A stretch of DNA of 6,695 nucleotides. Source: Oscillospiraceae bacterium. Its GTDB lineage: Bacteria; Bacillota_A; Clostridia; Oscillospirales; Oscillospiraceae. Positions 1 to 6,458 of this stretch are shown one piece after another (position 1 is the stretch's first letter; each line of letters begins with the position of its first letter). The DNA lies in assembly GCA_021771675.1 (NCBI GenBank), contig JAETOP010000148.1, positions 1 to 6,695 of the forward strand. Direction: 5' to 3'. The notes under the pieces were generated by a model. The model saw only the letters and a list, made by a program, of their open reading frames with translations, ran no database searches and was not told the origin of the DNA. The position numbers and the translations under genes are program-made.

Positions 1-148
1 ATACGGCGTTATCGTCACTTGCCATACATACAGATAGGCTTGCGTTCCTCTGCCTTGTCTTGCGCCAATATCCCTACGCTGCTGATTAAATCTTTTTATC
101 AAGAATTAGTATAAAATGAAGCAAAGCCTTTACGCACCTCAGTGTATT

Positions 149-189
149 TTGCTGCGAAGCAATTTCACCTGCCAAAGGCGAATTTTACA
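149..189. repeat. Small hairpin-rich intergenic sequence, possible dispersed repeat
   Basis: Two small inverted repeats lie in an AT-rich spacer. TTGCT/AGCAA (149-153 and 158-162) encloses the tetraloop GCGA, and GCC/GGC (171-173 and 177-179) encloses AAA. Each is followed by a similar AATTTCAC/AATTTTAC string. This alternation of a short hairpin with an AATTTCAC-like string resembles intergenic repeat families I recall from gut Clostridia. That resemblance comes from memory and was not searched. Nothing else in 1-214 is convincing. Confidence 0.25.
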
Positions 190-214
190 AATCCACCGGG
201 AATTTATTATACTG

Positions 215-243
215 AAAAAGCCAGCCCGAAGGCTGGCTTTTTT
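215..243 (-). terminator. Intrinsic terminator of the 5S rRNA-tRNA-Asn unit
   Basis: On the minus strand the stem GCCAGCC/GGCTGGC closes on a TTCG tetraloop, is extended by A-T pairs, and is followed by a run of five T. This is a textbook rho-independent terminator. It begins at the encoded CCA end of tRNA-Asn. The sequence is nearly symmetrical and also carries a T run on the plus strand (237-243), so it could stop transcription from either side. Confidence 0.9.
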
Positions 244-318
244 GGCGCCCCCTGTTGGACTCGAACCAACGACCTGCGGATTAACAGTCCGTCGCTCTAC
301 CGACTGAGCTAAGGGGGC
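243..318 (-). tRNA. tRNA-Asn (anticodon GTT), CCA encoded
   Basis: The minus strand folds as a complete 76-base cloverleaf. It has a 7-bp acceptor GCCCCCT/AGGGGGC, discriminator G and an encoded CCA (243-245). The D stem is GCTC/GAGC, and the anticodon loop CTGTTAA carries GTT at 283-285. The T arm is GTTGG/CCAAC around TTCGAGT. The outermost anticodon-stem pair is an A-C mismatch (tRNA positions 27 and 43), the only blemish. It decodes AAC and AAU. It lies 88 bases downstream of the 5S rRNA on the same strand and appears to share its promoter and terminator. Confidence 0.97.
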
Positions 319-370
319 GTGTGTTGACACTACCTGACTCTCTGGTAAGTGCAATGTATTGTCATGCCGT

Positions 371-395
371 TGGGACAGTCCAGTGGACTGTCCCA
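371..395. repeat. 25-base perfect palindrome in the 5S/tRNA-Asn spacer
   Basis: Twelve bases (371-382, starting TGGGACAG) are exactly complementary to 384-395 around a single centre base. As RNA it would form about a 10-bp GC-rich stem with a three-base loop. No T run follows on the minus strand, so it is unlikely to be a terminator. It could be an RNA-processing signal between 5S and tRNA-Asn, or a copy of a dispersed palindromic repeat. Confidence 0.7.
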
Positions 396-406
396 GGCAT
401 CTTTGT

Positions 407-521
407 GTTGGCATTACCTATCTTCCCAGCAAGTCACCCTGCAAGTATTGTCGGCGCAGATGAGCTTAACTTCTGTGTTCGGGATGGGAACAGGTGGACC
501 CTCATCGCAATCAATACCAAC
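407..521 (-). rRNA. rrf: 5S ribosomal RNA
   Basis: On the minus strand the conserved loop B/helix III block CCGAACACAGAAGUUAAGC is intact, preceded by the usual CCUGUUCCCAU. The ends pair as helix I: GUUGGUAUUG (512-521) with the UAAUGCCAAC-type 3' strand (from 407), including one G-U pair. This gives about 115 bases, the normal size; the exact mature ends are uncertain by a few bases. 5S rRNA is a structural RNA of the large ribosomal subunit. Here no 23S gene precedes it. Its own promoter lies about 38 bases upstream, and the next gene upstream on this strand is a protein gene. Confidence 0.95.
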
Positions 522-558
522 TTTATCTGCCAGAGACGTAACATCTCTAACGGGTAAG

Positions 559-587
559 ATTCTATCACATAGTATCCCGGTTGTCAA
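559..587 (-). promoter_or_regulatory. Promoter of the 5S rRNA-tRNA-Asn unit
   Basis: On the minus strand a perfect -35 TTGACA (582-587) is separated by exactly 17 bases from a -10 TAGAAT (559-564). An A-rich stretch, GGAAAAAGAAATCC, lies just upstream of the -35, as in the UP elements of stable-RNA promoters. Transcription would start near 552, leaving a leader of about 30 bases before mature 5S. The leader contains a weak AGAGA/TCTCT hairpin that might serve 5' processing. Confidence 0.85.
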
Positions 588-665
588 GGATTTCTTTTTC
601 CGGAGCCCATTTTCTTCAGAGGCCATCCGTGGAAGGTCTGCCGACAGCTTTTGCCAGCAGACCCG

Positions 666-2900
666 TTATCCTGGTGTCATCATATTGTCCCAGCCAAAGA
701 CTTCGCACTGCGCATTTACATTCCTGCCTGCCGCCACGATGGAGCCGTCGGATTTCAGCCCCAGGGTGTGCCAGCCTCCGGCGGAGACTGCAACGATGTC
801 CGTCCAGCTCTCCACATCGCACTGACCGTCACTGTTCAGTCCAACAGCCACTACGGTGCCGTCGGCTCTCAGCCCCACGCTGTGATAGTATCCGGCGGAA
901 ATGGCAACCACATCCTCCCAATCGGACACAGCGCACTGTCCCTCAGCATTGCTTCCTGCGGCCACCACTGTGCCGTCGATTTTCAGGCCCAGGGAGTGCT
1001 GGCCCCCGGCGGAAAGGGCGCTGAGCTGACTCCAACCGGCCACGTCACACTGTCCATCCTGATTGCTGCCCACGGCCAGGGCGGTGCCGGCGGCGGTCAG
1101 CCCAAGGGTGTGGTTTCGTCCGGCGCTGATGTTCTGGATATTTTCCCATCCTTCAAAATCCAGCCTGCCATCCTTGTTGCAGCCAAGACCAATGACGGTT
1201 CCATTGGTTTTCAATCCCACCGTGTGCCACTGGCCGGCGGAAACGGCGGCCATATCCCGCCAGCTTTCTACATTTCCCCGTCCGTCTGCGTTGTAACCTG
1301 CGGCGACCACGGTGCCGTCGGTGCGCAGTCCCAAAGTATGCTCCCAACCGGTGGTGACGGAGCGGATGTTCAGCCAGGAACCCACCCAGCACTGCTCCTC
1401 CCGGTTGTCGCCCATCGCAACGGCGGTTCTGTCAGAGCGGAGGGCGGCGGAGAACCAGCCCCCGGCGCTGATGGTCTGGGGAGGTACAATCTCCTCCCAG
1501 AGGGCTCGGCTCCGCTCCCGGGCATCCTGAAAATCTTCCAGCCATCCAAAGGCGGCGGCAGCTCTGACTTTGTTACCGGCAGAGAGAAACTGCTCGGCCT
1601 CTGCATACCATTCTGTTTGAATGCTTACCACCTGCTGGGGGGAGTCCTTAAAGCTGCCCAGCTGGCGGAATGCCTCAATGGCTTCTGCCCGATTGCCCAT
1701 GTCCCAAAGGGCCAGGGCGGCATTGTATTTCTGCTGTGGAATCACATAGTTCGTCACCGTCAGGTAGGCCCCCAGGGAGAGCAGGGCCAGCAGAAATACT
1801 GCGGCGACAATCTTTCTCCATATGGGAGCTTTCGGTTCCTGCCTGGGCTTTGCGGCCTGCTGAGCGTCAGCCCGCTGGCGGCATTCCACGGCCTGAATAT
1901 TGGCGTCCCGCCAGCCGGGAATTTTGGAAAAGAGCTCCGCTGCCTGCTGGTTTTCCCCTTGATTTTTGGCGGCCAGGGCGGCCTGATAGACGGCTTCTTT
2001 CCGCAGGATTTCCGCCCGGCGCAGGCACTCCTTGGCATTGGCCTGAGAATCTTTGTAGCCGTTCAGCTGGCCGAAAAGCCGGGCGGCCTGACGGTAAGTT
2101 TCGCCGGATGCGGCGGCATTCATAGCTTTCCGGGCCTTTTGATAGGCAGCCTCGGACTGCTCCTGCGCTGCCTTTTGATGGATGCTTCGGGCGCAGGACT
2201 CGAGGAATTTCCTCTGGTTTTCGTCTCCGGTTTCCATCGCCCCACGGTAATGGGGGCTTTTATCAATTTCCTGGTTGCAGGCGGCCAGTGCCCTGGGATT
2301 CTGGCAATGGTACTCAGACAGCAGCAGACCCAGGTGGGCCATCCCATTTTTCTGCTGAATGGACAAAACCTGCTGAAAACAGCGGTCTGCCTCCGGCCAC
2401 TCCTGTTGATTCAGGTGCCAAAATCCCTGTTTGAGCAAAAGAGAGGGATCAACGGATGGAGCTTCCTCTCCCAGGCAGTCCGCAATTTTTGCGGCTTCCT
2501 TCTCATATTGCAGCTGAACCGCACCGCCGGAATTGGCCAGAGCGGCCAGGTATTCCCCGGATTCCAGAAATTTTCCATTCCCGGGCCGGGTGACCCGGGG
2601 CACGTAGGCGCCGTCTTCCGTTTCTAAAACGTACTGAACGCCGAACCGGCACAAGGCGCTGCACCAGTGGGCCTCGGCATCGGTATCATCCTCCTGGAGC
2701 AGCTTTTGATACTGGGCCATGGCCTGGTCAAATTTCCCCGCCCGGCGCAGATAGTTGCCGCAGTTGTGGGCAGCTGCCCGGTGCTGGGAGTCGTCGGCAG
2801 GGAGGGTCACGGTGGTCCCGCACCGGGAACAGATGCCCAGTGCGTTGCCCGGAAAGGCGGAGACGTTTCCGCCGCAGTATTTGCACTTTAATGTGGCCAT
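666..2900 (-). CDS. Zinc-ribbon, TPR-like, membrane-anchored protein with a seven-repeat RCC1-type propeller
   Basis: A 744-residue protein. Residues 1-30 form a zinc ribbon (C6-x2-C9, C24-x2-C27). Residues 40-350 are TPR-like helices, including GYKDSQANAKEC (281-292) and GWRDANIQAVEC (329-340), a repeat style common in Firmicutes. A single transmembrane helix spans about 363-384. The basic stretch KPRQEPKAPIWRK before it suggests the N-terminus is inside and the C-terminus outside. Two more helical repeats (about 385-470) lead to seven RCC1-type repeats (478-744), starting at 478, 516, 554, 592, 630, 668 and 706, with motifs SAGxxHTxGL, DGTVVAxG and GQCDVxxW. Seven repeats should close as a seven-bladed beta-propeller, probably outside the cell and binding another protein or a surface ligand. 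No catalytic motif is visible; the true role is unknown. The ATG is preceded by GGAAGG ten bases away and a strong promoter. Monocistronic as seen; no clear terminator before the 5S promoter. Confidence 0.9.
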   Translation of the reverse strand: MATLKCKYCGGNVSAFPGNALGICSRCGTTVTLPADDSQHRAAAHNCGNYLRRAGKFDQAMAQYQKLLQEDDTDAEAHWCSALCRFGVQYVLETEDGAYVPRVTRPGNGKFLESGEYLAALANSGGAVQLQYEKEAAKIADCLGEEAPSVDPSLLLKQGFWHLNQQEWPEADRCFQQVLSIQQKNGMAHLGLLLSEYHCQNPRALAACNQEIDKSPHYRGAMETGDENQRKFLESCARSIHQKAAQEQSEAAYQKARKAMNAAASGETYRQAARLFGQLNGYKDSQANAKECLRRAEILRKEAVYQAALAAKNQGENQQAAELFSKIPGWRDANIQAVECRQRADAQQAAKPRQEPKAPIWRKIVAAVFLLALLSLGAYLTVTNYVIPQQKYNAALALWDMGNRAEAIEAFRQLGSFKDSPQQVVSIQTEWYAEAEQFLSAGNKVRAAAAFGWLEDFQDARERSRALWEEIVPPQTISAGGWFSAALRSDRTAVAMGDNREEQCWVGSWLNIRSVTTGWEHTLGLRTDGTVVAAGYNADGRGNVESWRDMAAVSAGQWHTVGLKTNGTVIGLGCNKDGRLDFEGWENIQNISAGRNHTLGLTAAGTALAVGSNQDGQCDVAGWSQLSALSAGGQHSLGLKIDGTVVAAGSNAEGQCAVSDWEDVVAISAGYYHSVGLRADGTVVAVGLNSDGQCDVESWTDIVAVSAGGWHTLGLKSDGSIVAAGRNVNAQCEVFGWDNMMTPG
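669..1469 (-). repeat. Seven tandem 114-base coding repeats (RCC1-type blades)
   Basis: Within the preceding gene, residues 478-744 consist of seven units. Six successive start-to-start distances are exactly 38 residues (114 bases), and the last unit has 39. Repeats 4 to 7 are the most alike. The DNA also shows recurring strings such as CCGGCGGAAA at the repeat starts. There are no insertions or deletions between units, which suggests either strong structural constraint or fairly recent duplication. Classical RCC1 repeats are about 51 residues; these match the shorter bacterial RCC1-like form. Confidence 0.85.
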
Positions 2901-2934
2901 TCTGTCGCCGCCTTCCGAGAAAAATTACCTTGTC

Positions 2935-2963
2935 ATTATATGGGTGAACAGGTCGAAAGTCAA
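2935..2963 (-). promoter_or_regulatory. Promoter of the RCC1-repeat protein gene
   Basis: On the minus strand TTGACT (2958-2963) and a perfect TATAAT (2935-2940) are separated by 17 bases, indicating a strong vegetative (sigma-A type) promoter. Transcription would start near 2928, giving a leader of about 28 bases containing GGAAGG before the ATG. The short leader leaves no room for a riboswitch. Confidence 0.85.
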
Positions 2964-2995
2964 TAGAAGTATTTTGGGGAAAGGCCTGGTTGAAT

Positions 2996-3037
2996 GGAGG
3001 AGGGGGATGGTTCCTGAGTACATGACCCCCCTTTTCC
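2996..3037 (+). other. Long-stem inverted repeat with G-U pairs
   Basis: GGAGGAGGGGG (2996-3006) can pair with CCCCCTTTTCC (3027-3037) over 11 positions around a loop of about 20 bases. Two of the pairs are G-U and would be A-C mismatches in the opposite transcript, so the structure favours plus-strand RNA. No plus-strand gene precedes it. It might be a chance purine/pyrimidine pairing, or might stop transcription entering the upstream region of the minus-strand gene. Confidence 0.25.
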
Positions 3038-3137
3038 ATTATAACAGGGTGCAATGCTAAAGAGACAGCGGTAGCCTTGGGTGCTCCCACACCGGAGCAA
3101 CCAACAGGGAACTCCATCAACTGATTTGAATAAAAGG

Positions 3138-3293
3138 TTAAGACCTTCTGTTAGTTTCTCCGTTTTCCTCGGAATAATGCAGGCCAAAGCCGTAGTCATA
3201 CCGGCTTCCGCATTCGTCCGTGCAGGCCTCCAGGTCAAAGGCCACATCCTTGCAGTGACGCTCCACCGTGGACATGTCCTTTGGCAGCTGCAT
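3138..3293 (-). CDS. Possible 51-residue small protein, unrecognised
   Basis: The frame reads MQLPKDMSTVERHC and ends GETNRRS before TAA. It is rich in acidic residues and has three cysteines (positions 14, 24 and 28, the last two as CTDEC). Residue choice and GC-rich third positions look like real coding sequence, unlike the surrounding spacer. An AGGA lies five bases before the ATG, within the end of the next upstream minus-strand frame (stop at 3301-3303), which would fit translational coupling. I do not recognise a family. It may instead be the second half of one roughly 80-residue gene split by frameshifts; see the neighbouring entry. No promoter of its own is evident. Confidence 0.35.
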   Translation of the reverse strand: MQLPKDMSTVERHCKDVAFDLEACTDECGSRYDYGFGLHYSEENGETNRRS

Positions 3294-3300
3294 GGGCTTC

Positions 3301-3386
3301 CTATTCTCCCATCACCATGGGATTGCTGATCGCCGCACAGACGATGACGGGCTTTGTGCCCGTTTCCCGTCGGCCTTGTATTTCAT
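3301..3386 (-). pseudogene. Possible 5' part of a small frameshifted gene
   Basis: On the minus strand an ATG at 3384-3386 follows AAAGGCGGCGAATTTT, an acceptable ribosome binding site. It opens MKYKADGK, but that frame runs into TGA after 24 codons. The adjacent frame continues convincingly as TGTKPVIVCAAISNPMVMGE and stops at 3301-3303. Adding one A in the run GGGAAACGGG (about 3362-3371) would join the two into a smooth 28-residue reading. A second shift near 3301 would join it to the 51-residue frame downstream. This looks like either a decayed small gene or a sequencing or assembly error. The function is unknown and the evidence rests only on how protein-like the joined frames read. Confidence 0.3.
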
Positions 3387-3485
3387 AAAATTCGCCGCCT
3401 TTCAGTTGGGATGAGGTAATAATACCATTTTTCCTGTCACAATGGAAGCGTTTTTGAGGGAAATGAATAAAAAGTGATTTCCTAC

Positions 3486-3514
3486 TTTATTTCCCTGGGC
3501 GGAAAGTGTATAAT
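3486..3514 (+). promoter_or_regulatory. Probable promoter of the proBAC operon
   Basis: A perfect TATAAT (3509-3514) stands 17 bases after a poor -35 match, TTTATT (3486-3491). Transcription would start near 3521, so the leader is only about 28 bases. That excludes a T-box or other leader riboswitch of the kind that controls proline genes in some Firmicutes. The inverted repeat GGAAAT/ATTTCC (3459-3464 and 3477-3482) just upstream of the -35 could be an activator or repressor site, but is too short to assert. Confidence 0.6.
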
Positions 3515-3548
3515 AGGAAAAACATTTGGCTTTCCGGGAGGGCTGAAC

Positions 3549-4310
3549 ATGCGCATCGTTGTGAAAATCGGTACATCCACCCTGACTCACGCCACGGGGC
3601 ACTTGAACATCCGCCGTGTGGCTTTGCTGTGCCAGGTCATCAGTGACATCAAAAATGCGGGAAATGAAGTGATTCTGGTTTCCTCCGGTGCCATCGGCAT
3701 GGGTGTTGGAAAGCTGGGGCTTCGCCAGCGGCCCAAGGACATCCCCACCAAACAGGCCGCTGCCGCTGTGGGCCAGTGTGAGCTGATGTATACCTACGAC
3801 AAGCTGTTCAGTGATTACCATCATACTGTGGCTCAGCTGCTGATTACCGGGGAGGATGTGGCGTCGGAGAAGCGGCATCAGAATTTCAGCAATACTCTGA
3901 ACCGGCTGCTGGAGCTGGGAGCGCTGCCCATCATCAATGAGAATGACACCGTGGCCACAGAGGAGATTGTCATCGGGGATAATGACACGCTGGCCGCCAT
4001 TGTGGCAAAAAGCGTCAACGCCCAGCTGCTGGTCCTGCTGTCAGACATTGACGGCCTCTATTCCGCCGATCCCAGGAAGGACCCGCAGGCCCAGCTGATC
4101 CCCACGGTCACCTGTCTGGATGACAGTGTCAAGGCTCTGGCAGGGGTCAGCGGCAGCGATCAGGGTACCGGCGGCATGATTACCAAGCTCCAGGCTGCGG
4201 AAATCTGTATGGGCTGCGGCTGTGATATGGTCATCGCCAATGGAAACGAACCGGGCAGCCTCTACACCATCCTGGATGGGGGAGCAGTGGGCACCCGCTT
4301 CAAAGCATAG
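3549..4310 (+). CDS. proB: Glutamate 5-kinase, short form without PUA domain
   Basis: Cytoplasmic enzyme of the first proline step: L-glutamate + ATP gives L-glutamyl 5-phosphate + ADP. The 253 residues are a single amino-acid-kinase domain. Visible family motifs are VKIGTST (5-11, phosphate loop), SSGAIGMG (45-52), NENDTV (130-135) and [11 protein letters not shown] (143-153) for glutamate binding and catalysis, and [14 protein letters not shown] (163-176) and [12 protein letters not shown] (206-217) for nucleotide binding. E. coli ProB is 367 residues because of a C-terminal PUA domain, absent here; short forms are known in other bacteria. The start chosen is the ATG after GGGAGGG with a six-base gap. 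An upstream in-frame ATG at 3474 lies before the promoter and would add 25 residues unlike the family. First gene of the operon. ProB is usually the feedback-inhibited, rate-setting step. Confidence 0.96.
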   Translation: MRIVVKIGTSTLTHATGHLNIRRVALLCQVISDIKNAGNEVILVSSGAIGMGVGKLGLRQRPKDIPTKQAAAAVGQCELMYTYDKLFSDYHHTVAQLLITGEDVASEKRHQNFSNTLNRLLELGALPIINENDTVATEEIVIGDNDTLAAIVAKSVNAQLLVLLSDIDGLYSADPRKDPQAQLIPTVTCLDDSVKALAGVSGSDQGTGGMITKLQAAEICMGCGCDMVIANGNEPGSLYTILDGGAVGTRFKA

Positions 4311-4314
4311 TATC

Positions 4315-4320
4315 AGGAGG
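4315..4320 (+). promoter_or_regulatory. Ribosome binding site that decides the proA start
   Basis: A perfect AGGAGG precedes two consecutive in-frame ATG codons, at 4324 and 4327. It is three bases from the first and six from the second. The second spacing is far better for initiation, so proA is taken to start at 4327. Confidence 0.75.
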
Positions 4321-4326
4321 CAAATG

Positions 4327-5565
4327 ATGCAGGAACTGTTATCCGCCGCCAGGGCGGCAAAAAAAGAGGTGTCCCGGCTGGACACCCAGAAGAAAAATGA
4401 GGCGCTGGAAGCCATGGCCGCCGCTCTGATTTCCCGTCAGGATCGGATTCTGGCGGCCAATGAACAGGATTTGCAGGCGGCTCAGGGGCACATCAGTGCG
4501 GTAATGTTGGATCGGCTTCGCCTGACGCCCGAACGGATTGAGGGCATGGCCCAGGGAATCCGGGACGTGGTAGCGCTCTCCGACCCGGTGGGCCAGGTGC
4601 TGGAGGAGCGCACCCGGGAGGACGGACTGGTGATTCAAAAGGTGTCCGTACCCATGGGGGTCATTGCAATTATCTACGAAAGCCGCCCCAATGTCACCAG
4701 TGATGCAGCGGCGCTGGCCCTCAAAAGCGGCAATGTGTGCATCCTTCGAGGCGGCAAGGAGGCCTTTCACTCTGCCAATGCCATTGTGGACGCCCTGCGG
4801 GCAGGGCTAAAGCAGGCGGGGGTGACGGAAAATGCGGTGAACCTGGTTCAGGATACCTCAAGGGACAGCGCTTCTGCACTGATGACGGCTCAGGGCTATG
4901 TGGATTTGCTGATTCCCCGAGGGGGCGCAGGGCTGATTAACACATGCATCCGCAACGCTACCGTGCCCTGTATCGCCACCGGAACCGGCATCTGCCATGT
5001 GTATGTGGAAAAGACTGCCGATCAGGACATGGCACTGAATATCATAGAAAACGCCAAAACCAGCCGCCCCAGCGTGTGCAATGCGGAGGAGGTGCTTTTG
5101 GTAGACAGGGCCATTGCCGCCGAATTTCTGCCGAAGCTCCACAAGCGCCTGGTCACCGACCGGGAGCATCCGGTGGAGCTGCGGCTGGATGAATATTCCC
5201 GGACAATTATTCACGGAACGCCCGCCGGGGAGAAGGATTTTGACATGGAGTTTTTGGATTACATCCTGGCAGTCAAATGCGTGGATGGGGTGGAGGCGGC
5301 CATTGCCCATATTTCACTCCATTCCACCGGTCACAGCGAGGCCATCGTCACCCGGGATGAGGCCGCTGCGGAAGCCTTTACCTCCTGTGTGGACAGTGCC
5401 GCCGTGTATGTGAATGCCTCCACCCGTTTTACCGACGGGGGAGAGTTCGGCCTGGGCTGTGAGATGGGCATTTCCACCCAAAAGCTCCACGCCAGAGGCC
5501 CCATGGGTCTGCGGGAGCTGTGTACCTACCACTACATCGTCCGGGGCAACGGACACATTCGGTAA
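4327..5565 (+). CDS. proA: Glutamate-5-semialdehyde dehydrogenase (gamma-glutamyl phosphate reductase)
   Basis: Cytoplasmic NADPH-dependent enzyme of the second proline step. It reduces L-glutamyl 5-phosphate to glutamate 5-semialdehyde, which cyclises spontaneously to pyrroline-5-carboxylate. Its labile substrate is thought to be passed directly from ProB, consistent with the adjacent genes. The 412 residues match the usual length of about 415. Family features seen are [20 protein letters not shown] (108-127), the RGGKEA segment (141-146), [14 protein letters not shown] (219-232), and [10 protein letters not shown] (244-253) with the catalytic cysteine at 251. [12 protein letters not shown] (331-342) and [11 protein letters not shown] (374-384) follow near the end. 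All look intact. It starts 16 bases after the proB stop and is followed after 10 bases by proC. Confidence 0.97.
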   Translation: MQELLSAARAAKKEVSRLDTQKKNEALEAMAAALISRQDRILAANEQDLQAAQGHISAVMLDRLRLTPERIEGMAQGIRDVVALSDPVGQVLEERTREDGLVIQKVSVPMGVIAIIYESRPNVTSDAAALALKSGNVCILRGGKEAFHSANAIVDALRAGLKQAGVTENAVNLVQDTSRDSASALMTAQGYVDLLIPRGGAGLINTCIRNATVPCIATGTGICHVYVEKTADQDMALNIIENAKTSRPSVCNAEEVLLVDRAIAAEFLPKLHKRLVTDREHPVELRLDEYSRTIIHGTPAGEKDFDMEFLDYILAVKCVDGVEAAIAHISLHSTGHSEAIVTRDEAAAEAFTSCVDSAAVYVNASTRFTDGGEFGLGCEMGISTQKLHARGPMGLRELCTYHYIVRGNGHIR

Positions 5566-5575
5566 GGAGGCTGCT

Positions 5576-6364
5576 ATGAAATATGGCTTTCTGGGCTGTG
5601 GCAACATGGGCGGCGGGATTGCCCGGGCTCTGAGCAAGGTCACCACCGACATTCTCGTCACCGACCGCAGTGGCAAGGCAAAGGAGCTGGCGGATTCCCT
5701 GGGCATCCACTATGGAAGCGCCGGGGAGATCGCCGCCACCTGCGACCGGATTTTCCTGGCGGTGAAGCCCCACATGGTGGGAGAGGTGCTTATGCCTCTT
5801 CGGGAGACCCTACAGCGGCGCAGGCCCCTGCTGATCTCCATGGCCGCCGGACTGACGGTGGAGCGAATCGAAAGCTTGGCAGGGGGGAGGCTCCCTGTCA
5901 TCCGCATGATGCCCAATACCCCTGTGGCGGTGGGCAAGGGGATGATCCAGTATTGCTACAATGAGCTGGTCAGTGATGAGCTGGTTTCCTCCTTCCGGGA
6001 GGATTTGCGGTTCAGTGGACAGTTGGATCTGTTGGAGGAACGGCTTATCGATGCTGCCAGTGCCCTTTCCGGCTGCGGCCCGGCCTATGTGTACCTGTTT
6101 ATCGAGGCACTGGCGGATGGAGCCGTGGCCTGCGGCATCCCCAGGGCCAAAGCCATGGAGTATGCCGCCGCCACCGTGATTGGGGCAGGGGAGATGGTTC
6201 TGGCCACCGGAGAGCACCCGGGGGCCCTGAAGGATGCGGTCTGCTCCCCAGGGGGCAGCACCATTGCCGGTGTCCGGGCTCTGGAGCAGCATGGCTTCCG
6301 GGGCGCTGTTATGGACTGCGTGGCGGCAGCCTATGAGAAGAATCAGGAATTGGGGAAAAAGTGA
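5576..6364 (+). CDS. proC: Pyrroline-5-carboxylate reductase
   Basis: Cytoplasmic enzyme of the last proline step: L-1-pyrroline-5-carboxylate + NAD(P)H gives L-proline. The 262 residues are near the family norm of about 265-270. A Rossmann fold opens with GFLGCGNMGGGIARAL (4-19). FLAVKPHMVGEVL (60-72) and IRMMPNTPVAVGKGM (109-123) are typical of the nucleotide-binding half. The dimer and active-site half has LSGCGPAYVYLFIEALADGA (164-183) and CSPGGSTIAGVRALE (223-237), the family signature. AAGG AGG lies just before the ATG, overlapping the end of proA, so translation is probably coupled. An in-frame ATG at 5414 lies inside proA and is rejected. This gene completes a full glutamate-to-proline operon; many genomes keep proC elsewhere. 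Confidence 0.97.
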   Translation: MKYGFLGCGNMGGGIARALSKVTTDILVTDRSGKAKELADSLGIHYGSAGEIAATCDRIFLAVKPHMVGEVLMPLRETLQRRRPLLISMAAGLTVERIESLAGGRLPVIRMMPNTPVAVGKGMIQYCYNELVSDELVSSFREDLRFSGQLDLLEERLIDAASALSGCGPAYVYLFIEALADGAVACGIPRAKAMEYAAATVIGAGEMVLATGEHPGALKDAVCSPGGSTIAGVRALEQHGFRGAVMDCVAAAYEKNQELGKK

Positions 6365-6458
6365 GAAAAGCAGCGCAGGCCCCGGCGCATGCCAATGGGG
6401 GATGCAGTGATATAGCAAAGCGTGCCGCCCCTAAAATCGGATGATGAGAATGTCTTAG

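Noticed and set aside
1..114. Partial open frames at the left edge: plus frame ending at 112-114, plus frame ending at 87-89, and a minus frame running off the edge
   Set aside because: Three overlapping frames compete, none has a recognisable motif or a ribosome binding site in view, and none can be preferred.
634..662. Hairpin GGTCTGC/GCAGACC as terminator of the RCC1 gene
   Set aside because: The 7-bp stem has a 15-base loop and no T run on either strand, so it is not a convincing intrinsic terminator.
116..825. Several 60-160 codon frames across the tRNA-Asn, 5S and RCC1 3' region on both strands
   Set aside because: They cross confirmed RNA genes, a terminator or the RCC1 gene, and have no protein-like motif.
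651..2627. Open plus-strand frame of 658 codons
   Set aside because: It lies entirely antisense to the zinc-ribbon/RCC1 gene, whose domains, promoter and ribosome binding site are clear. The translation is a low-complexity G/P/H/Q-rich shadow produced by GC-rich repeats.
3082..3099. Hairpin TGCTCC/GGAGCA in the RCC1-proB intergenic region
   Set aside because: A six-base stem without a T run or nearby gene end is within what chance allows in GC-rich DNA.
3474..3548. 25-codon upstream extension of proB
   Set aside because: It starts before the predicted promoter, lacks a good ribosome binding site, and its residues do not fit the ProB N-terminus, which begins at [11 protein letters not shown].
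6361..6444. 27-codon frame starting GTG that overlaps the proC stop codon
   Set aside because: The GTGA overlap and the preceding GGGG suggest coupling, but the peptide has no recognisable feature and is too short to support.
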